From the NCBI RefSeq assembly GCF_040939455.1, contig NC_134109.1, forward strand, positions 31,513,501 through 31,577,500: a stretch of DNA of 64,000 bases, written 5' to 3'. Under the pieces are notes generated by a model. The model was not told the DNA's origin. It searched no databases and saw only the letters and a list, made by a program, of their open reading frames with translations. This document shows, in pieces, positions 48,043-60,886 of the stretch. Both the position numbers and the translations under genes were made by a program. This DNA is from Microcebus murinus. Its lineage: Eukaryota; Chordata; Mammalia; Primates; Cheirogaleidae. Every line of letters begins with the position of its first letter. Position 1 is the stretch's first letter.

Positions 48043-48043
<1 letters not shown>

Positions 48044-48075
<32 letters not shown>
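48044..48075 (+). repeat. (AC)16 microsatellite
   Basis: Sixteen uninterrupted AC units, the longest pure dinucleotide repeat in the window and likely length-variable. Confidence 0.97.
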
Positions 48076-48076
<1 letters not shown>

Positions 48077-48974
48077 AGTTCAGAACCTCCAAGCCCAGAG
48101 TCACCAAGAGTGATGGAGGTAAGTTACCTTCTTCTCTCCTATGTCTACACAAGGTCAGTCAGAAAGAGGCAAGGCTTGAAGCACAAGCTAAATAAAAGCT
48201 CTTTCCAGTGAGTGATTCAGCCCACCCCTGCTGTATAAAGATTCTCTAAGAGGAGAGAGGGGAAACTGGGTGGTAAGCTCAAAGGTACAAACTCTGATGT
48301 GAACAGACTCATCATTTGCATCTGAAAGGAGAACAACAGGGTCCAAAGTTTCATTTCTAAAGATTCTTTTCTTTTTTTGCTGCTGCTGTCTTACATTACA
48401 TAAAGATTCTTGGGGGCATGGGCAAAGGGCAAAGCACACACACAGAGAAAACAAAAATGCAGCAAGGCTTCTCCTAGCAGAGTGGAGGGGGCAGCAGCTG
48501 GAACAAAACCAAGACCTGCGTAACAGCACTGGGACAGAAGACAGGATGTGGGAACAGGGGGCCTGACTCTGCCATGTAGTCAGTACACTGAAGGAGATTA
48601 GGTTGCTGCTCACCCCACAATCCCTCCCCTGCACAGGTCGCTCACCCCTCTCACCCCACCCGCTGTCACAAGCAGCAGATGGCCCAGCCCCAGGCAGCTG
48701 GCAGAAGACACCAGGGCAGGAGATGGGGAGGGGAAGGGCAAAGTCAAGGCCCATCCCTGGTAGAAGCAATACCTAGCAAGAGTGCCCTGGGGAGTAAGGG
48801 TAGCAACGTCACCCTTTGCCACAATGACACACACCTCAAATACAGCTCAGCATTGTCCTAGGTTCCTAGCATCTTCACACAGCTTGGAAAGAGAAAGTCT
48901 TGGGGGTGGTGAGCATTTGGAAGAGGTGGGCCCAGAACAGTTCTCAGAGTGCACTAGGGCATGTAGGCCTAGGA

Positions 48975-49310
48975 GAGATCATTTATTCGTTCAACATTTA
49001 CTGTATATACACCACATTCCAGGCACTGTGCCTGCAACTAGGGATATAGTCTCTGCCATCAGGAAGCTCATGATAAAGCCAGGAAGAACAAGGAAACAGA
49101 CAGTAATAGAGTAAGTACTAAGCACAGGGTGCTATGGCAGCACAGAGGAGGGGCACCCACACCAGTGTAGGGGCAAGCAGCAGTCTAAGCTGACACCAGG
49201 CTTTAGCAAGAGGTGAAAGCAAAAAGAAGCGGGAACAGGGAAGGTGGGGCATTCCAAGGAGAAACACAGAGGCAAAAGCTTGGAGGCACAGGCAAACCAG
49301 GAAGTGCATG
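48975..49310 (+). repeat. Ancient repeat (family not resolved)
   Basis: TTATTCGTTCAACATTTACTG, AGGCACTGTGCCTGCAACTAGGG, TCAGGAAGCTCATGATAAAGCC and GGCATTCCAAGGAGAAACACAG. Confidence 0.6.
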
Positions 49311-49369
49311 CTGTTCTGTCTCAGCGTTTGTTAATTCTGGTCACCTACACCAGGAACAGACTATCCTAA

Positions 49370-49525
49370 CACATTACTGCCTAAAGGAACTTTGGGATCA
49401 GCTTGTAAAGTCCAATCTACTCATTTTAAGAAGGGGAAACTGAGGCCTATCAAAGGATCATGACCTACCCAGGAACACAGGGCTTGTGAATGGCTGAAAT
49501 ACAACCCGGGTCTCCTAAACTCTTA
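49370..49525 (+). mobile_element. MIR-like fragment
   Basis: AAGAAGGGGAAACTGAGGCC, CCCAGGAACACAGGGCTTG and CAACCCGGGTCTCCTAAAC. Confidence 0.7.
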
Positions 49526-51209
49526 CTAAACAAAGTTCCCTCAAATATCTCCCAGTCAGAATCTGACCACTGACTGAGACCTTCAGGACGGAGTGCCAGC
49601 CCCAGGACTGTAGTCCACTGGGCTAGGTCTGTTCAGAGCCCCCAAGCCATGGCTCTCGTCCAGGCCTCTGCTAGGTTAGGAAGTCCAGCAGCATTAGTCC
49701 CAGGAACTCCAACGTGGCAGGAACAGCTCAAGAGAAAGCAAGAGCGGCCCAGGAGGCAGAGGGCACACCCAGCAGTACTGGAGATAGGTTGTGTATGTGC
49801 GTGTGTTGGCAAAAATGAAGGGTTGTTCTGAGAGCTGAAGGAAATGACCAGCCAATACAGAAATAGGAGGCGAGTATGAGGTACTGCCAAACCAGGCAGA
49901 CTTAATTAAGACTCTCCCACCCTCTTCCCCAGGAAGCCCACCCCCTCCTCTGGCTGGTCACAGTAACTGACCTGTGAGAAGCAGTCATTTCAGGCAAGCT
50001 GAAGGCCTCCTCTTGGCTTAGCCTTAGGAGGTGGGCCGCCAGCCAGGGAGACAAGCCACTGGAGCTCCAGGGCCCAGCTGCCCTCACTGTCACTTCCATC
50101 TCTGCCTCCAACAGCACTTGCTCTATCATGGTCCTCCAGCCTTCAGCCTGCCGCCCACTCGGGATCAGAGTGTGTGCAGAGTGGAAGAAAGCACTCATTA
50201 GCTTTGAGCATAACCCGTTATAGACTCTAAATAGAAGGCACAGTTATTTAACTGCCAAGGCAGAATTCCTCCTCTTCTTATAACAAAACAAAGATGCACG
50301 TCAACACCCAGCTTGCTGGTAAAAACTGTGCAGAAAGACCTACAGGGCACCATAGTTAAAGCCTGGTGACCCTCAGCTCCATGACCTTGAAGTATGGGTG
50401 TGATGAAAACATCCTGATGATCAGAAATCTTTCCTGTCCAAAATGTCCTCAGATTCTGCCTCTGACTGTATGCTCAAGTGCAATCACCAAAGGCTTGCCC
50501 TGGCCTTCAGGGCCAATGCCAGCCCAGGGCCCCAGACATGGATATTCAGGGCAAGAAAGTGGCCTGCCAGAAAAACTGACTTACTCAGGAGCTGAAAAGC
50601 CATGTTTGGTCTAGTACAACAAAGGTGTTATAATGGGAACCCTGTGTCCTAAACTCCTTCACATCTGCCACAAGGAACCTCCGGGTGGAGGTAAGGGTTT
50701 GTATGTGTGTGCTATGCACTTATGAAGAGGACAGAGGGGACAACAGACTTCCTTCTCTTCCACCCAAACAACAACCCTTTAGAACTTGCCCTCCTGAAAG
50801 GCAAATAAATGTAGTTCTGATTTCCAAACCTCACTGTTTGAGAGAACTTCTTGTTTTCTCTCTCTGCTTTTTAAAACAGATGAATGCTTCCCTAGGGGAA
50901 AAAGCAGCTGTAAATATAGAAGAGGGTGGAAAAAGAATCCTGCTTTGAGTTCCAGAGGAACCATTGTACTATTGTAAAAGCCCTTCTCAAAAGAAGCAAC
51001 ACACCCTCTTCCAAACAGAAAACACACAACTTCATCCAAAGTTCTTCTCTACAGTGTGACCTTTGGGCAGATGATTTCTCCACATGCTGCTTCCTCTTCT
51101 ACTTGACACAAAGGCCTTCACTAAAGTGAGTTAGCAATTTTCTTCCTGGGAGCCTTAGAAAGAACTGGCTCACAATACAATCAGTGCACCTGCTACTGAG
51201 TGTCCTCCA

Positions 51210-51242
51210 CCATCATTAACATCATCATCATCATCAATCATC
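51210..51242 (+). repeat. (ATC)n short tract
   Basis: CATTAACATCATCATCATCATC followed by AATCATCAAAGG; about eight imperfect units. Confidence 0.85.
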
Positions 51243-53532
51243 AAAGGATGACACTTTATTACCAAACTGCTACAGACATTTAAACAAATTTAAGCCATTA
51301 TCTTTTTAGGCAAACTAAGCCCACGTTATTTACTAGTTGAGAATATAATGGGAAGAGGGTATAAATCTGAGATAGGCGGCCTGGCTTCTACATTTATTAC
51401 TTTCCTAAAGCAACAGCACTTTTCAAAGGTTCAGGGTTCTGGGAAATCACCCACTAGCTTATTAAATCCCTCCATCATAACAGTAGAAGGGCTACCACCC
51501 CAAAATCCATATGCCAAAAATAAAAGGTCTTAAAAGGGGTTTTAAAGAAAGTTTGTGAGAAGAAAATTCAAGCTGGTTTTATTTTCATAGAAGTGACAAT
51601 TACATGCTTTTTCCCTTTGCAACCACACTTCCTACCTAGAATCCCAGTAAATTTAGATGTGTCCCTCAGATTTAAACTGGGTAACAGGGAATTGAGCTGG
51701 CTGAAACTGGGCCTAGGCCACAGATGTTACCAACCTATTTCACAATCCTAGGTGGATCTGAGAAATGAAAGGGAGATGGGAGGAAAGTTAACCCTCTGCA
51801 CTCGGATGTTGAGTGTGACTTGACATGGTTAGCAAAAATTGTAGAGATTAAAATTACTCTTTGAATGTATCAATAATTTGAAATATAAAAAAATCCAAGT
51901 AAATAAGTTTGTATGAAAAGAAACTCCAGTTTTTCATTCTACTGCCACGCTTTGTAAAATCTGGGGTATTAAAAAATTAAATCCTGAGTAGAATAAAGGA
52001 ATCGAGAAAAAAGCGAGTGCAAAGGGTTAACATGATGTTTAAAGCTCCACCAAAGTCAGAAGTGGAGGATGCTGCTTTTAATTTCATGTAAGATTCTATT
52101 ATTCAAAGAAAAAATGCAAAGTAAGCCTCTAAGCCACATCAGTGACAGGCAAAGAAAGAAAATGTATTTGCAGAATACATTCAAATCCCCAAACTTCCCA
52201 GAGGAATCAATATAAATGCCAGCAATACAAATAAATCCTCAGTCGGACAAGTCTGCTCACTATTGCCCCTAAGTGTCCATTCCCTGTGGCCAGGTACCTT
52301 TCACACCCTTCTGAGGTGATTCACCATAGAACCTGGATCAAACAGCGGCATCTGGCCTCACCACCATTCCCTAAGAACCCTGTCAACTCCTACGATGAGC
52401 ACATTTTCCACATAAACCTGGATTTCAAGAGAATCTCAAGATGGGATGAACTTTTGAGGGACAAGTCTGACCCTTCCTGCTCTTTCCATTTCCTCTCAGG
52501 TCTTGGTTCCCAGAGTCCTAAAGGACTGTCCCCAGCGTCCAGAACCTGTTTTGTACAAGGTGACCCAAAATCCTACTCGGAACCATACTCCCAAAGCACT
52601 GTCAGATCACCTTTTACCTCCAATGGTCCACCTTCACCCATGTATCATCATTTCCTGACAGTCTATATACAGCTTACAAAATGCACAGATATGGTCCCCA
52701 GTCCACCAGACGCTTTCAGTGGAGTTGGGGAGGCTGCACACCAGGCAGCAAAAAATCAAGACACACAATGAGGCAGGCATATGGATTTCAGTATTCTATA
52801 TGGATGCAATAAAATGCTAAATAGTGAGGTATGAGTAATTAGAAAATAAGGAAGAATAAGCAGCAGCTATTTGTGGGTTATGGACTAATAAAGAGAAAAA
52901 TAGGGAAAAAAAGAGAAATGGATCTGAACCAAGATAATCAAAGAAGTTCTTAAAAAGAAAAGAAGGGAGATCTGATCTAAAGCCTTGAGGGCTGAATAAG
53001 TATGGAGACAGAGAGAATATTTAAAAGGGAAAGAGGGAACATTCCTTCTGGAGCAGGAATGCTGAAGTAAGCAAGCTAGATGGGGGGAGGCGGGGGAGAG
53101 AAGCCAAGGATCAGGGAAGAACAGAAAATAAATTCCATTCTGAAATGCTTCAGGGCAAGGGACAGTTCTTACTGGTGTTCCTAGTATCTCTGCCACAGGG
53201 CAGACTCTGGTTATTTCACAAAGCATTTAGTATGCATACATTAAGTAAGGCCTTTCTAAGGTCATTATTCAAACCAACCTTAAGGCCAGTTAGCACAGCT
53301 ATGAAAAACAGGCAGAAAAATTCAGCCTTGATGAGTAGGTAGTGGGGAGTCAACAAATGTTCTTGAGCAGGAAACCTGACCTAATCCAATTCAACAAGCA
53401 CTCACTAATGGCCTCCTGTACAAGAGGAGAATCCTTGGCCCTCAAGGAGCACCCCACCATAGGAAGGGATGGCAGTACTACCTCCCATACACACAAGGCT
53501 TTGCTCTCTCTTACCTAGTCTCACCGGAGCAC

Positions 53533-53924
<392 letters not shown>

Positions 53925-54910
53925 CTAGAAGGCCAGGCAGGATGACAAGGTCTGGCCATGGTGGAGAAGGCAGGAACCTACATTAGAAAGAATTGGCAGG
54001 GGCTGGTCACAGACTAGACTGGAGGAGTCAGGAGAGGAGGGGGCGTCTTGGAGGAGAGCAAGAAGACTCAGGTTTCGATTCCCAGATGGTGCTGTTATCT
54101 TCAGGCGATGCTTTGGATCAGTGAACACCAAATGCTAAGGTCAGTCAGTTCAGCCATTCTGCCTGTTTCCGGGAATAGGGGGTACACATTCCATCCTTCC
54201 CATCTGCCTGAGGCTTTTTTTATGCTGGTTGTGATTTCCTGTAATTCCCCTTTGCAAGTGGGGGGAGCGGTCGATGAGAAGACAAGGAAAGGAGGAGCTG
54301 ACAATTTCTTTAGCCGGTCACACCATGTTAAATACAGCTCAATAGTCCTGCAGTAAAGTTTTACTGGCAGCTCTTATTCTGGGAAGAAGAGAAAAGGGGA
54401 AGGAAGCATTACATTTTAAAAGCCACGAGAGAAGTGTTCTCCTTGCACAATGAGTTTTCCCCTTCTAGGCAGAGCCTCCCCAGCTGCATTTAGTGAAGGA
54501 GGAAGGAGACATAGAAGTATCAACCCTAAGAGCCCCAGGAGGACCAGCCTGGCTCCCAGAAATGCAGCCCCTCCCTCTGAAGCCCAACACCCTGCCAGCC
54601 ACAGGCATCCCTGATCGGCTGGAGACAGAAGTCAGCACAAGAGCAGGGCAAACAGCGGTGCTCTCTGGAACGGCTGCGATTAACCTGTTATTTCCAAATC
54701 TTTCTCCTGGGGGAAACAAGTATAACTTGTACTTTCTTAAAACTTTTTTAAAACAAGTAAATTACTGCGGGAAACATTTGAGTTGTACATCTTTACAAAG
54801 AAAAAATGCAATTTAGCCTTCTTTCCTAACCATTAAACAAACATATGGAAAAAAAGTGCCCAGACCAAATTGTTGTTGGTTATAACAACTTGGTAAGTAT
54901 TTTCCTTCCA

Positions 54911-55068
54911 CCTGTGAGAGATTTTTTTTTTTAAGACAGATTCTCACTCCATTGCCCGGGCTAGCGTGCCATAGCATCAGCCTAGCTCACAGCAACCTCA
55001 AACTCCTGACCTCAAGCGATCCTCCCGCCTCTACCTCCCAGACTGCAGACTTGAGACATTGCGCCCAG
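54911..55068 (-). mobile_element. Truncated antisense Alu with internal deletion
   Basis: A T run, AAGACAGATTCTCACTCC, the lemur-type GCATCAGCCTAGCTCACAGC, then a jump from CTACCTCCCAGACTGC to GACATTGCGCCCAGACC. The middle of the element is missing. Confidence 0.85.
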
Positions 55069-55154
55069 ACCACCTATGACAGATTCTGGCTACCCTAGAA
55101 CAGTCGCACGGTGCCCTTCCAGAGTGGTCATAACTCCACCCCAGTAACATGAAA

Positions 55155-55405
55155 CCTTGGGATAACAATAATAGTATCAGTATTATTAACTGACATTTGT
55201 GTGCTTATTCACTGCACACAGATCTAAGCATTTTACATCTAATATCTGATTTGATCCCCACAACAATCTTAAAAGGTAGGTAATTATTATCTCCATGTTT
55301 AGGCAAGGAAACCAAAGCACAGAGAGGTTAAATAACCTGTTCAAGGTCACACGGATAGAAAGTGATAAAGACAAGATTTCACACTAAGCAGTCTGACCCC
55401 AAAAC
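55155..55405 (+). mobile_element. MIR, near complete
   Basis: TTAACTGACATTTGTGTGC, TGATTTGATCCCCACAACAATC, GAGGTTAAATAACCTGTTCAAGG and CTAAGCAGTCTGACCCC in order. Confidence 0.9.
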
Positions 55406-56559
55406 ATGCAACCTTGGTAGAGGTTCAAACGTATTCCGTGTTATATAATGTAATTCATTTTAAATGTTAAAATCATCCTGTATGTATTATGGACCAGGAG
55501 TCTTCATTATGAAAAGAAAAAGAAAAGCTGTGAAGATTGTTCCCACTGCTGCTTGGCAGCTATAGACCCTCCTGAGGTGAGGTGGGACCTGATTTTCCCG
55601 CTCTACTTCAGACTGTGAACAGAGGAAAGCTAGTTTAACATGGGATAAGAGGGTGCTGATTTTGAAGGTCTAGGGTAGGCCCAGCGATTCTGGAGCATAC
55701 TCTGAGAGGCACTGCCTTGGGGCATTCTAGGAGACTTCTGAAGCCACTGCAAGACTTGGGACACAGGTCAGTAGATGATTAATTCCTCCAAACTGCTAAT
55801 GAGACAATCACTTTCAGTCATAGGCCACAGGCACCTCATGTTAAGAAAGTTGTTGACAGAATGGAGTGCAGTGAAACAGGAATTCAGAGACATTAACTCC
55901 CAGAGCTCCCTTTACAGACATGCACCTGAGATTGCCTTTTCTACGCTCTGCATGTATCCCTGTCCCCAATCTTCTACATCTGAAATAACCAGGCTAGAAC
56001 TGCCTCCAAAAATGGGCTCAGTTTCTCTCTAAAATAACTGCCAAAGATAGATGCATTGCACATTAATGCTCAAATTCATATATTCTTAATGAAAACTTTT
56101 AAAACTTTTTAATGGAAAAGGGTTGAGAGGGGAAGTTATTATTTTTAAATGTGTGCACTTTAAGAGTCCAAACACGAAGCATGTTGCTTGCTTGTCTTTG
56201 TAAATTGAATAAAGATGTCACTTTAAGGTTGTGCCTCTCTGTTTTAGTCAGAGTCAATAAGCATCCATCCGCATATGTGAGCTCACCAATTTTGTCCTTC
56301 CTCCTTGGCTTAAATTATCTATTTCAATTGTATTACTAACCAAGAAAGATGGCTCTTAGCTCGGAAACAGTTTCAGTAATTTAATTAAGTTGTGCAGAGA
56401 TGCTGATGCTTTCCTGGGCACCAGTCTGACCCCTCCTCTGCTCCTTTCTGGGCTCTGAGGGTAACTGCTGGCTGTTGCCTGCCCTTGGAGTGAGACTACC
56501 TCTACTCTGACTTCCACAAGATCTTCACAGAAGCCACACGCAGTGTGCGGCCAAGAGTT

Positions 56560-56765
56560 CAGACTGCCTGGCTCTGCCACTGACCAGCTGCGCCATCCCA
56601 AGCAAGTTTTTTAAATCCTCTTTTAACTGTAAAATGGGTACAATATAAGCAACCTACTTCAAAGTTGCTGTGAAGATTAAATAAGCTAACACATATAAAG
56701 CAGTGAGAACAGTACCTGGAACACAGAAAACATGTAATACATATTAGCTTTTATTATCAGTCTAC
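56560..56765 (-). mobile_element. MIR, antisense
   Basis: CTCTTTTAACTGTAAAATGGG, GTTGCTGTGAAGATTAAATAAGC and CAGTACCTGGAACACAG. Confidence 0.85.
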
Positions 56766-57279
56766 CTTGTAATATGAATAAAGTTTTGCATAAATCAAGA
56801 GCTTTATACTTCTTGAAATAGTCTCAATTCATTATTACTACATTCAATTCCCACAACCACCATTTATGTTAGTCAAGACTGAAAGCTGATGGACACTTCC
56901 TGTTGTAAGGAAAAGGAACTAGCATGACCACAGGAGCTGTTTACTCATCAGTTTCCCTCAGTGGGAGACCTGCCACCCTCATCTTCATATACCACCCCCA
57001 ACAAACACACACTAGCAGGTGCGCAACAAATCCACGTTAAATGTGACTAACTGTAGGGTTGGTCATGCTGCAAACAGAACAACAGCCTCATGGTGACAAT
57101 CATCACTGCTGGGCACTCCTGGCCAACTGGAACAGAGACAAGCAGGCTGCCTTTCCCAGTCCTGGCTCCAACTCATCCCCAAGAGGAAAAGGAGGATGCA
57201 GGAGAGGGGTCGGCCAGAGGTCACTCAGAGGGATATGGCACAACTGTCCCTGAAAAACCTCTGTGGCAGCATGGAATCA

Positions 57280-57530
57280 GGATAATGTAACGGGGCATTG
57301 CCTGGCCCCACCCGCTAGGCCAAACGGGGATCCATAAAGCCGGTGTTTCAAAGACAGATAATGCGGCCTTTGCTAACTGAAATAGGAGTTGCCTTTCAGT
57401 AGAGTACAGGCCAGTCTATAAATACCAGGATTAAAAGGCTTCCTGTGGGGGCCCAACTGCCACTTACCTAAATACAAAGGCTATCTGGTACTCCAGGCCC
57501 CTCTGGTCCCTCCCTGGCCCCTCAGGTAAG
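57280..57530 (+). promoter_or_regulatory. Promoter-like cluster (CACCC, GATA, TATA, splice donor)
   Basis: CCCCACCC at 57306-57313, AGATAA at 57356-57361, TATAAATA at 57417-57424 and CAG|GTAAGAGT with GT at 57526-57527 lie in order within 225 bp. It is free of recognisable repeats. The order suits a TATA promoter with a short non-coding first exon, but motif matches of this length arise by chance. Confidence 0.3.
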
Positions 57531-57774
57531 AGTCCCCAGCATCCAACATTAAGCCCCCTCCAATAGACACCCCAATCTCTCTTTTTTCACTGTGGCTAGT
57601 TTTTGCTCACTGTCCTCTCCTTTCCACACCCTTCCCCAGGACCATCCACTCCTATGTGCCCCTCACTGCAGCTCCCACCTGGCCCTACCCTCCGTTCTCC
57701 AGGCACTCTGCTCCCTCATCACCTCAACCCCCACCCCAACCTTCTAGTCCAAATATACTTTACCTGCCATGAAG

Positions 57775-57935
57775 AGACCACAGGCTTTGGGATCACCCCA
57801 ACTTTGGCTCTAGATCCAACAGTAAATTACAGTGCTTAATGTTTCAGAGCTTGGTTTCCTGATCTATACAGTGAGATAAGCCCATCTAGGTAAAGCACCT
57901 AGTACAGTGCCTGGCACAGAGCATGCACTTAATAC
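57775..57935 (-). mobile_element. MIR, antisense, diverged
   Basis: CAGAGCTTGGTTTCCTGATC, GGTAAAGCACCTAGTACAGTGCC and TGGCACAGAGCATGCAC. Confidence 0.7.
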
Positions 57936-59519
57936 TTCCAACTTGCTCTACTCCCAAGGAACTTTTCTTATTTTCTGGGCTACTCTGATATAGCCACTCT
58001 TTCTAGACATCATACCTGCTAAATACAAATGTCTGAACCCAAAAGAATGACTCAAATGATGAACACTTTGATCACCAACAATATCTCTGTAGTAGGTGCA
58101 TGGCAATCTTCAAATTATGCTAGAGAGCAAATTATACTACTCACTCCATACCTCCCCACCACAATGACCCATTTGAGAGAAAGTAATCAGAGGGCAGGGG
58201 AAGACATGGAGTTAAGAGTCACTTCAGGTCAGAAACAAGGAACAAATAAAGGCTAAGGTAGGAGCAGCACTTCCACATGAGACTAAAACTCCAAAAGGAA
58301 GAATCCCATAAACCCACATTTACACGTAAAAAAATTTTAATTAACTCTGACAACAAGAACATCTGCCGGATTTACTAGAAATACCATCTGGTTCATTTCC
58401 AATAAGGCCCAGGCACAACTTTACATAGGCCAGGAACTACCTACGGTATGGTCCCCCAAAGGTGGCATGCTAGGTGACAGCTCCAGGCAGTGTGCCACTG
58501 CCTCTCTCTCTCCCTGGTGCCCTGAAGTTGCTCCTGCACAAATTCGTGATTAGGCCTGAAATGAACCCGGAGCTTGGTTCTAAGTACTTCCTCTAAAACT
58601 TTCAATCATCACCCTTAAAACCAAAATTAATTTAAGCAAGACTATCTTCAAAAAACAGATAAATACTAGAGAAACATAATAAAGGTCCTGAATAACTTGT
58701 GTTTTAGAGGGGCTTTCACCAAGGAGGTGGGAGGAGGTTTTCTCCACTAAAGATTCTTATTTTGCAATTAGTTAAAGACCCCGAGGTCTGTAAGAGCCTC
58801 CCAGGATCTTCCTGTTGCCAAGTCAACAGGAGTCAAAGCAGACTCCTCAAAAGAAGTGCAGTGACTTGGTTGGTGTTAAGAAAAAGTAAGTACCTCAAAG
58901 GTAGGCTGCCTCATAATTTTCAGATCCTAATGGGGAATTATAAAGTGTGAACCCAATACCCACAGCAAGTAGATATTCCAGAGAAAAATGAACTACAGGA
59001 TTTGCCAGCCACCACTAAATGCAAATTTGGAAAAGAGTATATTTGGAAGACATGTAACTACACAAAACCTATCAAATGTTGCAAGAGTCTGTATAATTAT
59101 GCACACTCCTTCCAGTCCACTATGCAAACTCAGATTGGTGATACATTTCACATTGCATTGCCTGCATTTTTCACCAGCTGGAACAGGGCAAATGTGGGAA
59201 AGTCTGATAAGGAAAGAACAGAAAGGGCAATGGTGAGAAGTTTATTCTAAAAAGCCAAGGTAGGAAGCTGGGGGCTTAATCAGCTCTGGCCCCTGGTCTG
59301 AGATTAAGGTGGAGAATCTCTTGCTCTCTGGAAACAGTACTGGGCAGAAATCACTCAGAGTTTTTTCCTCTCGAATTGTGAATATACAGAACAGAAACCC
59401 ACAGCAAAGTTCAAAACCTATTTGCCACCAAGACTGGCTTCAACTCAACCATTCAGTCCCACAAACAGGCAGATAATTCTGGGAGCAAAGCTATCTTCAG
59501 GTCCCAAAGCTATCCTCAA

Positions 59520-59700
59520 GTCCCCAAACCTGAGTTGTATAATTATTTCATTATATATTACAATGTAATGATAATAGAAATAAGTACACAATAAATGTAA
59601 TGTACTTGAATCATCCCAAAACTACCCCCACTCCCTGTCCATGGAAAAATTGTCTTCCATGAAAATGGTCCCTGGTGCCAAAAAAGTTGGGGACAGCTAC
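59520..59700. mobile_element. Partial copy of the 42.1-kb hAT-like element
   Basis: The string ATGTAATGTACTTGAATCATCC, the segment CCATGGAAAAATTGTCTTCCATG and the end GTTGGGGACAGCT match 42450-42552 with scattered differences. It also contains the interior ATTATATATTACAATGTAATG that the other copy has lost. Confidence 0.8.
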
Positions 59701-60344
59701 CCTAGAGAAACTGAGCCCGTCCTGGTGTAGGCCTTCCAGGATGAAAGAGGAAGCCAATGAGCAGACTCGGGTGATACGGCTGCCAGAGCGGACTCTACTA
59801 GCAGAGACAGGGTCACAGAGAATTTTCCAGACCTGATGGAGTTCAGTGAACTAAGCTCACAACAAGGGTAGTAGTGGTAGGGCGTGTGCCACTTACCAAA
59901 ACCAGAAGGATGTGAAAAAGAGTTGAGAGACGAAATAAGCCCCTCCCCATGGTCACTCTGGATGTGTTCCATCTACCCTGAAGAGTAGGGAAAGGATGTG
60001 GTCCTAAGCTGGCCTCTCCCACTCACTCAACCCCATCAAACACACCAACCCTTAATAACACTTCCGTCTAGACAGGCGATGCTCTGCTAGTTTCACACCT
60101 GCAGCCCAGACAATGCTTCCTGCCCACGTACCCGTGAGGCCTCCTCCGTGGTTTGCTGCCACCCACTCTGACAGGGCAAACACTGAATCGTGAAGGAGAC
60201 CATGCCGGCGACAGCCCCATTTCTGCTGCTAACCCAACAACTGCCCCTAAGACAAATCACCTCCTTCCTACTCTGTGCCTCACTTTCTGTCACATTAAAG
60301 TGGGTACCAATCCCATCTCTCTTCAAGCATAGTCATGAGGATAA

Positions 60345-60535
60345 CAGCTGATAACTAATATTTACTGAGCACTAAATAAGTGCCAGATATCAGGTTAGCC
60401 ACTTGACATATCTCATTTCATTTAATCCTCAAAACCCCCCATATGGCATAGATACTACTTTTAACCCCCATTTTCAGTTGAAGAAGCTGGAACTTAACAA
60501 AGTTAAGAGACTTACCCCGAGCCACACGGTCAGAT
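60345..60535 (+). mobile_element. MIR
   Basis: CTAATATTTACTGAGCACTAAATAAGTGCC, CATTTCATTTAATCCTC, GAAGAAGCTGGAACTTAAC and GAGCCACACGGTCAG. Confidence 0.9.
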
Positions 60536-60569
60536 GAAAATTCTTTTTTAAAAAAATAAAATACCCCAG

Positions 60570-60838
60570 GCTGGGCATGGTAGCTCATGCCACTAATCCT
60601 AGCACTCTAGGAGACCAAGATAGGAGGATCACTTGAGCTTAGGAGTTCGAGACCAGCTGGAGCAAGAGTGAGACCCCATCTCTACTAAAAATAAAAAAAT
60701 TAGCCAGGAATGCTCAAGGCAGGTCCCTGTAGTCCCAGCTACTCGAGAGTTTGAAGTTGCTATGAGCTAGGTTGATGCCATAGCATTCTAATATGGGCAA
60801 CAGAGCAAGACTCTGTCTCCAAAAAAACAAATAAATAA
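60570..60838 (+). mobile_element. Alu, degraded
   Basis: GGCTGGGCATGGTAGCTCATGCC to GCAAGACTCTGTCTCC and an A/AAAT tail. A short unrelated stretch (AATGCTCAAGGCAGGTCC) replaces part of the right arm. Confidence 0.88.
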
Positions 60839-60886
60839 AGCAGCCCAAATTCAAACACCCTAACAACCATGAAGTCTTTCTTCTTC

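Larger units (their letters stand above)
47860..53532. other. Mostly unique intronic sequence
   Basis: The longest frame in the window (193 codons, minus, 48769-48188) is rich in Ser, Cys and Leu, contains a short Q/K run from a CTG/T tract, and matches nothing known to me. A 161-codon plus frame at 52286-52771 is likewise unsupported. Confidence 0.55.

Noticed and set aside
48188..48769. 193-codon minus-strand frame, longest in the window
   Set aside because: Composition is low in complexity with runs encoded by GC-rich and CTG/T tracts, no domain or splice context supports it, and it has no CpG enrichment typical of retained coding sequence.
52286..52771. 161-codon plus-strand frame
   Set aside because: No recognisable motif, no retrocopy hallmark such as a poly(A) tail or target duplication, and no splice sites at its ends.
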